64,000 bases of DNA from Candidatus Vagococcus giribetii (lineage in GTDB: Bacteria > Bacillota > Bacilli > Lactobacillales > Vagococcaceae): contig NZ_JAFLVX010000002.1 of the NCBI RefSeq assembly GCF_017316185.1, positions 24,269-88,268 on the forward strand, in the 5' to 3' direction. Position 1 is the stretch's first letter, and each line of letters begins with the position of its first letter. The notes under the pieces are model-generated. The model was not told where the DNA came from. It worked only from the letters and a program-made list of their open reading frames with translations, and did not search any database. The translations under genes and the position numbers were made by a program. Below, in pieces: positions 32,831-41,262 of the stretch.

Positions 32831-34099
32831 ATGAGTCAAGACAACGTCGTTTTAGCAAGAAATACAGAAAAAGCACCAGTGAGTGATGTTCAATCACAAA
32901 CAGTTGCCTTTTCACATTATAATAATTTTTCAGCTCAATTACCTATCAATCCTGAAACAGGTAAACTTGTAGAGGGTGGTATCAAAGAGCAAACAGAACA
33001 ATGTTTAAATAACGTTCAAACTATTGTTTCAAGCATTGATCATGATCTAACAGATATCATTAGATTATCTATTTTTGTGAAAGATATTAAAGTAATGGCT
33101 GTTGTAGACAGAGTAGTTAAGTCATTTTTCCCTACTTATTTACCAACACGTACAGTTGTAGCAGTGGCTGACTTGCCAATGAATGCAATGATCCAAGTTG
33201 AAGCCTTACTTTCTAATGGAGAAGGAACGATTCCAAACGCACCACAAGCAGGTGATTTAATTAAATTGACTAATGGAACAAGTGAGGCTCCAGTTGATGG
33301 TTTATCAACGCAAACAGTTGCTTTTTCACATTACAATAATATTAGTGCTCAATTACCAATTGATCCTAAAACAGGTCGCTTAGTTGTAGGTTGTGTTAAG
33401 GCACAAACTAGACAAGCTTTAAAAAATATTAAAACAATTTTAGAAAGCATTGATGTTCCTTTTGATGACATTGTTAAAACAACAGTATTCCTTAAGGATC
33501 TAAATGATGTTGAAGCTGTTAACAAAGTTTATGCAACTTTCTTCCCAGATTCTGGTATTGCAAGAGCTGTTAATTACTTACCAGCAAGAACAGTTGTTGA
33601 AGTAGCCGACTTACCAATGGGTGCCTCTGTACAAATCGAAGCTGTTGTGTCTCACGGTGACGGTACTCCACCACAAGCCATTGAAGATAGACACGGGCTA
33701 ATTATTGAAGCAAACAATACTGAAAAAGCACCGATTGATAGCTTATCAACACAAACAGTTGCTTTCTCACACTACAATAATATCTCAGCTCAATTACCTG
33801 TTGATGTAGCAACAGGAGAAGTTGTATCTGGTGGCATTACAGAACAAACAACACAATGTTTATCACACATTCAAACAATCATTGAGAGCGTAGATCATTC
33901 TATGGCTGATATGGTTAAATTGAATGTTTACATGACTGATTTGTCAATGACAGAAGAGATGGATGCAGCTTATAAAGCATTCTTCCCAGAAGGTACTCCA
34001 GCTCGTCGTGTTGTAGGAGTTGCTAAATTACCAAAAGGTGCGTTAATTCAAATTGATGCGATTGCGGGAAATGCAGAAGGAACACCACCAATTAAATAA
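32831..34099 (+). CDS. Three tandem RidA (YjgF/YER057c) domains in one chain
   Basis: 422 aa, about three times a single RidA. Seen: three repeats (about 10-133, 150-275, 293-418), each with QTVAFSHYNN, SAQLP, G...EQT or AQT and a terminal block of R-x-V-x-x-V-A-x-LP (RTVVAVADLP, RTVVEVADLP, RRVVGVAKLP) containing the substrate-binding arginine. Known: RidA hydrolyses reactive enamines/imines and normally forms homotrimers with active sites between subunits. A fused triplet may fold as one pseudo-trimer. Upstream lies a cre site, downstream a terminator. It stands alone. Confidence 0.9.
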   Translation: MSQDNVVLARNTEKAPVSDVQSQTVAFSHYNNFSAQLPINPETGKLVEGGIKEQTEQCLNNVQTIVSSIDHDLTDIIRLSIFVKDIKVMAVVDRVVKSFFPTYLPTRTVVAVADLPMNAMIQVEALLSNGEGTIPNAPQAGDLIKLTNGTSEAPVDGLSTQTVAFSHYNNISAQLPIDPKTGRLVVGCVKAQTRQALKNIKTILESIDVPFDDIVKTTVFLKDLNDVEAVNKVYATFFPDSGIARAVNYLPARTVVEVADLPMGASVQIEAVVSHGDGTPPQAIEDRHGLIIEANNTEKAPIDSLSTQTVAFSHYNNISAQLPVDVATGEVVSGGITEQTTQCLSHIQTIIESVDHSMADMVKLNVYMTDLSMTEEMDAAYKAFFPEGTPARRVVGVAKLPKGALIQIDAIAGNAEGTPPIK

Positions 34100-34113
34100 A
34101 TAAGAATATAGAA

Positions 34114-34156
34114 AAGAAGCATGATAACCTCTAGAGGGTTACCATGCTTCTTTTAG
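34114..34156 (+). terminator. Terminator of the RidA-repeat gene
   Basis: AGAAGCATGATAACC (34115-34129) pairs with GGTTACCATGCTTCT (34138-34152) with one mismatch, then TTTT. Confidence 0.88.
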
Positions 34157-34366
34157 TTCCTCTATTACTAAAGACTGCCTCGGCTAACAGTGAAAAAGGA
34201 ATTTTGGTAGATAGAAAATGAACATGATACTTTAAGAGATTAGAAAAATAACTATATCAAGAGCAGATGGTGTGATTACTCATTTTTTAGCGATAGTTCA
34301 ATCCAATATCGTGTATACTTAAGTAGATTAAAAAAATGAGAGAAAAAGTTATTAGAGGGTATCAAA

Positions 34367-35581
34367 ATGAAAGTTAAAAAATACAAAAAGAAATCAAGTT
34401 ACAATAAACAAATGATCAAGATTCTGTATCTCATGATGATTTCTCTAAGTGTATATTTCTTTTTTAAAACTTACCAGTATATTAGTAATGTACCAGAAGC
34501 AAATAATATCACTCAGGAAGAAATTTACGACTTAACTAGAATCGAAGAGTCTGATATTAAACTAGTCCGTGCATTGAAAAATGATGCGTTTGATTCATGG
34601 CTTTACGAGGCAAACGATGACAAAGTTAAAAAGTTAGAAGAGACTCAAGCAATTATTACAAGTATCACTGAAGGAAAAGTGAAGGTTTCAGCCATTGATT
34701 CTGTTATAGGTGATTTGAAAAAAGACGTAGATACAATTAGTGACTCTGATATTGAGGAATTATATGTCTTATATTACAAAAAAGTACTACCTAAACAATA
34801 TGAGAAAGCAGATAAGTCTTTTAAGGAAATGACAGTAGACCAACCAGAAACAAAGTATGAGGAAATATTTGAATTACTGGATTTATTGAATAAAATATAT
34901 AATCAAAAAGGAATGCAGTCAGTTACGAATGATCCTAATTTTAAACAATCTGTTAGTTTAATCGAAGAAATCAATAGTAATTTTAAAGAAGTCAATCAGA
35001 TTAAATCATCCTATGCGAACTTTGATACGTTGAATGAACCAATAACAGAACCAACCACAAGACTTGGTGTGGAGCTAGATAGCTATGTCTTTGAAGTCAA
35101 TCATTACATCGAATCAAAACGACTGGTTACTGAATTTAAAAATAGATATAGTGAATTGCAAAGGAATCTATCGACTAATAAAGAAATAATCAAAAATTCA
35201 GTAAAAACGCCTGATTTAGTGGGAATGACAATTGAAGAAGCGCAAAAAGAATTAAATAAAGCTAAACTCAATCTAGGTATTAGAGGTTACACCAATAAAA
35301 ATTATAAGAATGGTGACCGAGTTCAGGAAAGTCAGAGAGAGATAGAGAATTGGGATAATGACAAACAAGATAAGATTATGCGCCAAGAACCTTCACCAAC
35401 TGATTATGAATTTATAACCCATGGCTCTACGATTCAAGTAATTGTTGAAAACAAACCAATCAATAAACCAGAAGAATCAACAGAATCAAGTAGTAGCTCA
35501 ATTTTTGAGTCTTCAATAAGTAGTTCAAGTTCAACAGAAGAAACCACTAGTACAACAAATAGTGATGTTAGTGAAAGATAG
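34367..35581 (+). CDS. Membrane-anchored PASTA-domain protein
   Basis: 404 aa. Seen: a basic N-terminus, one membrane segment (about 17-35, IKILYLMMISLSVYFFFKTY), a long helical extracellular part, one PASTA domain at about 285-362 (VKTPDLVGMTIEEAQKELNKA to STIQVIVENK) and a Ser/Thr/Glu-rich tail. PASTA domains bind muropeptides or beta-lactam-like ligands. It precedes a class A PBP-like gene by 20 bp, so both likely act together in wall synthesis. No kinase domain is present, so it is not PrkC. Confidence 0.82.
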   Translation: MKVKKYKKKSSYNKQMIKILYLMMISLSVYFFFKTYQYISNVPEANNITQEEIYDLTRIEESDIKLVRALKNDAFDSWLYEANDDKVKKLEETQAIITSITEGKVKVSAIDSVIGDLKKDVDTISDSDIEELYVLYYKKVLPKQYEKADKSFKEMTVDQPETKYEEIFELLDLLNKIYNQKGMQSVTNDPNFKQSVSLIEEINSNFKEVNQIKSSYANFDTLNEPITEPTTRLGVELDSYVFEVNHYIESKRLVTEFKNRYSELQRNLSTNKEIIKNSVKTPDLVGMTIEEAQKELNKAKLNLGIRGYTNKNYKNGDRVQESQREIENWDNDKQDKIMRQEPSPTDYEFITHGSTIQVIVENKPINKPEESTESSSSSIFESSISSSSSTEETTSTTNSDVSER

Positions 35582-35601
35582 TGGAGAAAAGGAGTTAGCT
35601 A

Positions 35602-37794
35602 ATGGGCATTAAGAAAAAAGTAAAAAAAAAATCGAAAGCTAAGAGACGCGGTCGCTTGATTTTGAATCTATTAGGCTTGGTAGGGCTGTTGATTGTCTTA
35701 TTAGTGTCAATTGGTGGTTATCAGATTAGTAAACGATATAGTCCATACAGCTCTCTGCTTGAAATTCAAACAATTGATCAAAAAATTACTCAGTCTTTTA
35801 TTATACTAGATAGAAACAATGAACCCTTAGATGCTAATACAGTGATTGTTAAGTTTGATCCTATTGAATATGAGCCTAAGTGGAATGTTAGTCAACTTTA
35901 TATTGATACACTTTTAGCTGTTGAGGATAGTTCTTTCTATACAAGAAAAACCAATGGCTACTCCATAAAAGGGACAATTGGAGCTATCGTTTCCCAAGTT
36001 CAAAGTAAGCGAGGTAAAGACGTCGTTTCAAGAGGAGGATCAACGATTGAGCAACAGTTGGTTAAATTAATGGTGTTTGGAACAAATAATAAAAATTCAG
36101 TATCTGATAAAATTATTCAATTAATTGATGCCAGGAAACTAACTTTGAAGTATAGCCGAGATGACATTTTGAAGGCTTATTTAAATGAATTACGTTTAAC
36201 GCCAAATACAGTCGGTTTGAAAGCTGCCTCAATTGAATTATTTGGTAATGATATGTCAGATATTAATTCAAAAGATCCTAAGCAAGTGGCTCAAGTAGCC
36301 TTTATGGCAGGACTTGGTCAGTCTCCATCAACCTATGTACAGGATTTTGAAAAGAGTGGTAAAGAGCGGACACGAACAGTTCTAGGGGTTATGAAGGATA
36401 ACGAGTTAATTAGTGAAGACATCTATAAACAAGCTCTTGATGTGGTAAAAAGTGAAAAGGAAGAATTTGTTTTAAAAAGTTATACCCAACAAGGGACGCC
36501 AAGAGAGTATCAAGCCTACGTGGCAAAGGTTAAAGACGAGTTAAGTCAACTGAATTTACCTAAAAGTACGACTATTACAGTTAAAACATACGCTGAGGCG
36601 AACCAGTTAAAAGAGTTACATCATATTGCAACAGGTGTTTACCCTCAAGATGATCGTTTGCCAAATGGTTATTTAGAGCATAAAGAAAGCTTAACAGCGA
36701 TTTCTGTGATTGATACGAAAACAGGACATATTATTGGCTTAGGGACAAATTCGGATAATCCCTTAATTCCATATACGGCAACGAGATCATCAGGTTCAAC
36801 TATTAAGCCGTTATTAGATTATGCACCAGCTATTGAATATGCAGGAATGACTCCAAACACAATACAGAATGGAACATCTTTTTCAGTAGGTGATTGGAAA
36901 GTTAAAAATTACGGAGATGAAAATTATGGGAATGTCAAAGCATCTTATGCTTTGGGATTGTCTCTCAATACAGCTGCAGTTGAGGCTTTCCAGCTAACAA
37001 ATGACCAACAAAAAAATAATATCATGGAACCACTGGGACTGCAGTCATATAATCCGAATGGTTCTAGCTTTAATCCAGAACAAGCCATTAATTATCCGAC
37101 TAATGTGTTAGCTTTATCCTCAGCCTTTAGTGCTTTTGGAAATGATGGTGTCAGGGTCGAGCCAACAACAATTGAAAGTATTCAAACTGGTGATGTTCAA
37201 ATTAAATTAGCAGAACCAGAAAGTAAGCGAGCGATGAGTTCTTCAACAGCTAAAACAATGGTTAGCATGCTAAAAGAAGCAACTGGTCCAAATGGTTCTG
37301 AGCCATATGCTGGACCGAAATACACTGGATTTAGTCAAGAAACTTATGTGATGAAATCAGGATTAAGTAATTTTGAAAGCTCTGTTCCAAATAGTCAAAA
37401 TAAATCGCCAGATGCTTTACTTGCTATGGCTTCACCTGAAATATCAGTTGCTACATGGGTAGGTAGCCCATCTTATGTGGACGCAACCTTTGCACCAACG
37501 ACTTTTCCTCATGATACAGCCAATCAAGGAAGAGTTTACTTAATGAACAGTACCTTCAAAGTCATGATGGCAGGACGAGATGCTACCAAGTTTACGTTTG
37601 GTGATGAGAGGCTAATTAGTGAGGGACAAACCAATCAGGTTATTCCAGAGTTAGAAGAGATAGTTGATGATAACCTAAACGATATTAGTATTAAAAATAA
37701 AGAAATAGACAAAAAAGATTCTGAAACATATGAGTCAATGGAAGAAGAGTACATAAAAACACTAAATAGACTTAATCAGACATATCAGGAGTAG
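35602..37794 (+). CDS. Divergent class A penicillin-binding protein (GT51 plus transpeptidase)
   Basis: 730 aa. Seen: a Lys-rich cytoplasmic tail, a membrane helix (about 20-43), a GT51 domain with LAVEDSSFYTR and RGGSTIEQQLVKLM, and a transpeptidase domain with S399-TIK402 (SGSTIKPLLDYAP), SLN and K585-SG. Class A PBPs polymerise and crosslink peptidoglycan. The usual EDxxFYxHxG motif is altered: the His is lost and residues are inserted (FYTRKTNGYS). The transpeptidase KTG is KSG. It follows the PASTA protein, making a likely two-protein wall-synthesis unit, either specialised or partly inactive. Confidence 0.88.
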   Translation: MGIKKKVKKKSKAKRRGRLILNLLGLVGLLIVLLVSIGGYQISKRYSPYSSLLEIQTIDQKITQSFIILDRNNEPLDANTVIVKFDPIEYEPKWNVSQLYIDTLLAVEDSSFYTRKTNGYSIKGTIGAIVSQVQSKRGKDVVSRGGSTIEQQLVKLMVFGTNNKNSVSDKIIQLIDARKLTLKYSRDDILKAYLNELRLTPNTVGLKAASIELFGNDMSDINSKDPKQVAQVAFMAGLGQSPSTYVQDFEKSGKERTRTVLGVMKDNELISEDIYKQALDVVKSEKEEFVLKSYTQQGTPREYQAYVAKVKDELSQLNLPKSTTITVKTYAEANQLKELHHIATGVYPQDDRLPNGYLEHKESLTAISVIDTKTGHIIGLGTNSDNPLIPYTATRSSGSTIKPLLDYAPAIEYAGMTPNTIQNGTSFSVGDWKVKNYGDENYGNVKASYALGLSLNTAAVEAFQLTNDQQKNNIMEPLGLQSYNPNGSSFNPEQAINYPTNVLALSSAFSAFGNDGVRVEPTTIESIQTGDVQIKLAEPESKRAMSSSTAKTMVSMLKEATGPNGSEPYAGPKYTGFSQETYVMKSGLSNFESSVPNSQNKSPDALLAMASPEISVATWVGSPSYVDATFAPTTFPHDTANQGRVYLMNSTFKVMMAGRDATKFTFGDERLISEGQTNQVIPELEEIVDDNLNDISIKNKEIDKKDSETYESMEEEYIKTLNRLNQTYQE

Positions 37795-37821
37795 GATTCA
37801 TCTGCTTTTGTACATGTTTAA

Positions 37822-38073
37822 CTGCCGAAAGAATTATCTGGGGGATAGCAACAACGTGTAGCAATTGAACGAGTGTTAATTACAAAGCCAACTTTACTTT
37901 TGGCTGATGAACCAACAGGCGCCCTAGATAGTAAAACAGGACAAGAAATTATTGATTTGTTTCATGAGTTAAATGAGTTGGAGTATACAATTATGGTGAT
38001 TACTCATGATGAACAGGTAGCTCAACAAGCCAAACGGATTGTTCGATTATCTGATGGCGAGTTAGCTATTTAA
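37822..38073 (+). pseudogene. 3' remnant of a MacB-type ABC ATPase
   Basis: Reading from 37822 gives LPKELSGG, then a TAG stop in place of the first glutamine of the SGGQQQR signature, then QQRVAIERVLITKPTLLL, Walker B LADEPTGALDS and the H-loop VITHDE to a natural end. The Walker A half is absent. A 66-aa frame from 37873 has no ribosome site. It resembles the ATPase at 24188-24883 but is not a direct copy. It lies 28 bp after the PBP gene and marks a past rearrangement. Confidence 0.85.
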
Positions 38074-38080
38074 GAAATAT

Positions 38081-38122
38081 AGAAAAAGAAAAGAGGCTCT
38101 ATAGAGGAGCTTCTTTTCTTTT
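38081..38122. terminator. Bidirectional terminator
   Basis: AGAAAAAGAAAAGAGGCTC (38081-38099) pairs with GAGCTTCTTTTCTTTTTCT near 38107-38125. It serves the ABC remnant and PBP transcript on one side and the minus-strand gene on the other. Confidence 0.85.
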
Positions 38123-38123
38123 T

Positions 38124-39200
38124 CTAATGAATAATATTCTCGTGTTCAATTAATGTTTTTACTAGCTGAGAATCTCCAGCAGGTACTTTGACTATTCTTT
38201 TGTTTGCTAAAATATCATTTAGGTAATTTGACATGTAGGTGTCATCATTCCAGTCTTTTTCATCTTGATGCCAATGAGATGGCATAGGATATACAGTAAC
38301 AGTTCCATCAAAGTTACTCGAATAAAATATCTGTCCTTGAGCAGTATAATTTCCTGTGAGGAGTACTACATCACTTGGCCAATTAATATGTAACTCTTCT
38401 TTAGCATAATAAAGAGGTGTTCCTTTTTTGATAAAGCTAACGTTAAGTTTAAAATCATCTATATCAACTTGGTTAAAATAATCCTCGCCCATAACAGCCA
38501 ACCATACTCTAGCATACTCAATCTCTTCATCAGAATAAGGCAGGAGTATCTCAGGCAGTTGCCGCTTGTTTTGGATAGTATTTAGTTTATTCGTTTTTAG
38601 GTATTCTTCAGCGATACTGGTATCTAGGTACTTCTCTGACATTAATACCCAATTAGAATTGCCAATACTGCCTGTTATTGGGCCATTAGCTTCTAATTGT
38701 CCTTGAGCGTTAACTCTAAATGTACCCAGATTATCTAATTGATTAACACCAACTTGAATGTATGCTAATTTATCTTTTTCATCAATGTAAACATCTAGTA
38801 GATAACGAGTTGGTGGCGGTGGTGTTAAATCTAAAATAGCCATCACCCAATTTTTTAGCTGCTCTTCTGTCAGATTGGTTTCTAAAGGTTTAGAATCTGT
38901 AGTCGTTGAGTCAGTAGACTGTTCTGTTGAACTCGATTTTGTAGCGATCCTAGTTTCTGGAGTATTTTTTGAAGACTGAGTTCCTAAGTATAGTAAAAAA
39001 AATAAGATACAAATTAGTAAGACGCCTACTATTATCCAATTTCTAATTCGTTTTCTTTTTTCTTCTTTTTCAAGTTCGAGTAGCATTTTTGTCAGCTCAA
39101 GTCTGACGTTAGGATCTGTTGCATGATTAATCTCTGTTCGCAATAAATCTTTGTTATTTCGATCATTTTTTAAGCTTCTTGTTAAGTTTTCTTTTGTCAC
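38124..39200 (-). CDS. Membrane-anchored protein of unknown function
   Basis: 358 aa. Seen: a basic, helical cytoplasmic N-terminus (about 1-52), one membrane helix (about 53-72, NWIIVGVLLICILFFLLYLG), a Ser/Thr linker (about 75-105), and a folded extracellular domain to the end with many aromatic residues. No family recognised. It is a lone gene convergent with the PBP transcript. Perhaps an envelope factor. Confidence 0.7.
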   Translation of the reverse strand: MTKENLTRSLKNDRNNKDLLRTEINHATDPNVRLELTKMLLELEKEEKRKRIRNWIIVGVLLICILFFLLYLGTQSSKNTPETRIATKSSSTEQSTDSTTTDSKPLETNLTEEQLKNWVMAILDLTPPPPTRYLLDVYIDEKDKLAYIQVGVNQLDNLGTFRVNAQGQLEANGPITGSIGNSNWVLMSEKYLDTSIAEEYLKTNKLNTIQNKRQLPEILLPYSDEEIEYARVWLAVMGEDYFNQVDIDDFKLNVSFIKKGTPLYYAKEELHINWPSDVVLLTGNYTAQGQIFYSSNFDGTVTVYPMPSHWHQDEKDWNDDTYMSNYLNDILANKRIVKVPAGDSQLVKTLIEHENIIH

Positions 39201-39378
39201 GTCTAATTCTCCGATACCTGTTTTCTTTTCATTATATCAAAGATTTAATACAATTAAAGGTATCGTGACTTTTAAATTGTTATCATAAGATAATACATAG
39301 GTGATTTAGTTCTCTTATTTACCTTTAGTGATAACAATCCTATATAATGGAGATAAAATAAACAGTAGGAGTAAAGTG

Positions 39379-40452
39379 ATGAAGATAAAAACTAGTTATT
39401 TTATAGTTGGCCTGTTGTTGGTACTGGTTGTAGAGAGTGTTATTCTATTTTCTCCAAATAATTTGTTGCAATACAAGAAACAAGAAACAATGAATCACAA
39501 TCAAAGTAAAAAGGAGCAATTAGCTATTTTGAATCAGTATCCAAGTATTGCTACTGTTTTGGAGACTGAAAATTCAGCTTCTTTAATTCCAATCCCTGGG
39601 CTAAAAGCAACTAAAACTTTAAATGATAAAGGAAAGGTTTCTGTTTGTGATGCTATGACACCTCAAGGATTGACCCTTTCAGATGATTATTTATTGATAT
39701 CTGCTTATTGTCATGATCATCTGCATCACTCAGTTATTTACATCTTAGACGGTCATAGTCATGAACTTTTAAGGACAGCTATTTTAATGGATACGTCCCA
39801 CGCAGGAGGTTTAGGATTTGATGAGAATAAAAATAATGTGTGGGTCAGTACCACAGGTGGTGTGGCAGCAATCACCTTATCAGATATATTGACTTATGAG
39901 ATAGAAGATAACCGACCAGTTCGTTATTATGATAATAATCTCCTACTCAATATTAATCGGTCTTCTGTTATGACTGTCTTTAATAACTTCTTAATTGTTG
40001 GTAATTTCAAAAAGCAAACAAATGGTAAGTTGACGCTGTATGCCATTGATCAAAGTGGCAAGTTGTCGAATTCACTTAGAATACCAACAGATGAGACTAA
40101 TTCAGCTAATCCACTGTATTATACGTCAGAAACACTGTCTATTAATAAAATTCAAGGAATTGCTTTTTATCAAAATTATGTACTTTTATCTCAATCTTAT
40201 GGCAAACAGAATTCGAAACTTTACATTTTTGATAAAGCCCAAAATAAAGGAAACTTAAAGATATCAGAAGCTACTTATACCATTGAATTCCCACCTTACT
40301 TAGAACAGATTACTGTGAAAGATGGCTATTTATATGCTGTTTTTGAAAGTGGTGCTAAAGCTTATCGTCATAAAACATCTGAGTTAGTTGATTATATTAT
40401 CAGAATACCTTTTGATGAGTTGATTAAGCAAGAAGAACAACAGAAGTTATGA
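39379..40452 (+). CDS. Exported protein, possibly beta-propeller-like, unknown function
   Basis: 357 aa. Seen: an N-terminal membrane segment or signal (about 5-24, TSYFIVGLLLVLVVESVIL) and a series of short blade-like strands such as TPQGLTLSDDYLLISAYCHD, GGLGFDENKNNVWVST, IQGIAFYQNYVLLSQSYG and ITVKDGYLYAVFESGA, a pattern seen in YncE- or SMP-30-like propellers. Start: an ATG at 39379 with TAGGAG upstream was preferred over a longer frame. Role unknown. Confidence 0.65.
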   Translation: MKIKTSYFIVGLLLVLVVESVILFSPNNLLQYKKQETMNHNQSKKEQLAILNQYPSIATVLETENSASLIPIPGLKATKTLNDKGKVSVCDAMTPQGLTLSDDYLLISAYCHDHLHHSVIYILDGHSHELLRTAILMDTSHAGGLGFDENKNNVWVSTTGGVAAITLSDILTYEIEDNRPVRYYDNNLLLNINRSSVMTVFNNFLIVGNFKKQTNGKLTLYAIDQSGKLSNSLRIPTDETNSANPLYYTSETLSINKIQGIAFYQNYVLLSQSYGKQNSKLYIFDKAQNKGNLKISEATYTIEFPPYLEQITVKDGYLYAVFESGAKAYRHKTSELVDYIIRIPFDELIKQEEQQKL

Positions 40453-40511
40453 TTTATCTTTTTGAGAGAATCTAGTAAGATAAATAAAAAGGTGAGTGGA
40501 GGAGATTAGGT

Positions 40512-41150
40512 ATGAAGGGATTTAATCAGAAGAAATTAAGAACGAGCTTAAAAGCAGTTTTTGGTTTATTATTTTTGACTGTGATATTGTCAGGGTGTAC
40601 AGATTTGTTAAATTGGGGAAAAGACTTTAAACAGGATTTTAAAGGACTAGATATGGTGATTCAAACTTATGACAACAACTCACAGTTGATTGACTCCATT
40701 AAAGGGAAATCTGTAAAAATTGAAAAAGATACAACATTTGACCGAAAAGACTCTGATGGTGAGACGAGAAAAGAATCTAAAGTATTATCCATTACGGTAG
40801 GTGGAGAGAATATGACACATGTAGGTTCTTCGTTAATTGCTTATGAAGAAGGAATGACCAATGTCTTTGAAGAGTATGCAAAAACTGTAACGATTGATAA
40901 TCAAAATAAGTCAGTTCCTATGCTAAATAGTATGGTGAATGAGTTTAAAAATGACTTTACTGGTAAATCAAAGACCATTTTAATTAGAAGTCAAAATGGA
41001 TCACCTTTAGCGACCTTTACTGGAGACAATATCCGTTTGTCTGATACAGAAGTGCCTTCATCAACTAACTTTTTAGTTGATGGAAAACGTTTATTTGTTT
41101 ACCGTTGTGATTACACAGTTTATGATAATAAGCTGTTACTAAATCAATAA
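40512..41150 (+). CDS. DUF5052-family lipoprotein
   Basis: 212 aa. Seen: a signal peptide ending in lipobox LSGC (about 26-29), then DLLNWGKDFKQDFKGL, DNNSQLIDSIKGKSV, VLSITVGGENMTHVGSSLI and VDGKRLFVYRCDYTVYDN, which fit DUF5052. Members are common in Lactobacillales and lack a known role. It may share a transcript with the propeller-like gene 59 bp upstream, and a terminator follows. Confidence 0.8.
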   Translation: MKGFNQKKLRTSLKAVFGLLFLTVILSGCTDLLNWGKDFKQDFKGLDMVIQTYDNNSQLIDSIKGKSVKIEKDTTFDRKDSDGETRKESKVLSITVGGENMTHVGSSLIAYEEGMTNVFEEYAKTVTIDNQNKSVPMLNSMVNEFKNDFTGKSKTILIRSQNGSPLATFTGDNIRLSDTEVPSSTNFLVDGKRLFVYRCDYTVYDNKLLLNQ

Positions 41151-41154
41151 GAGG

Positions 41155-41198
41155 AACTCAAGAGATAAGCCCTTAGCTTGCCTCTTGAGTTTTTTTAT
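41155..41198 (+). terminator. Terminator of the DUF5052 gene
   Basis: AACTCAAGAG pairs with CTCTTGAGTT around an inner AGC/GCT pairing, followed by TTTTTTT. Confidence 0.88.
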
Positions 41199-41262
41199 GA
41201 GTATCAAGTTATTTATCTTTTAAAAAAGAGTGTTACAATAGGGCGAAAGAGGGGTGTTTGTA

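Noticed and set aside
37873-38073. Functional 66-aa ABC protein
   Set aside because: No ribosome site, no Walker A, and an upstream in-frame TAG inside the signature motif show that it is the tail of a pseudogene.
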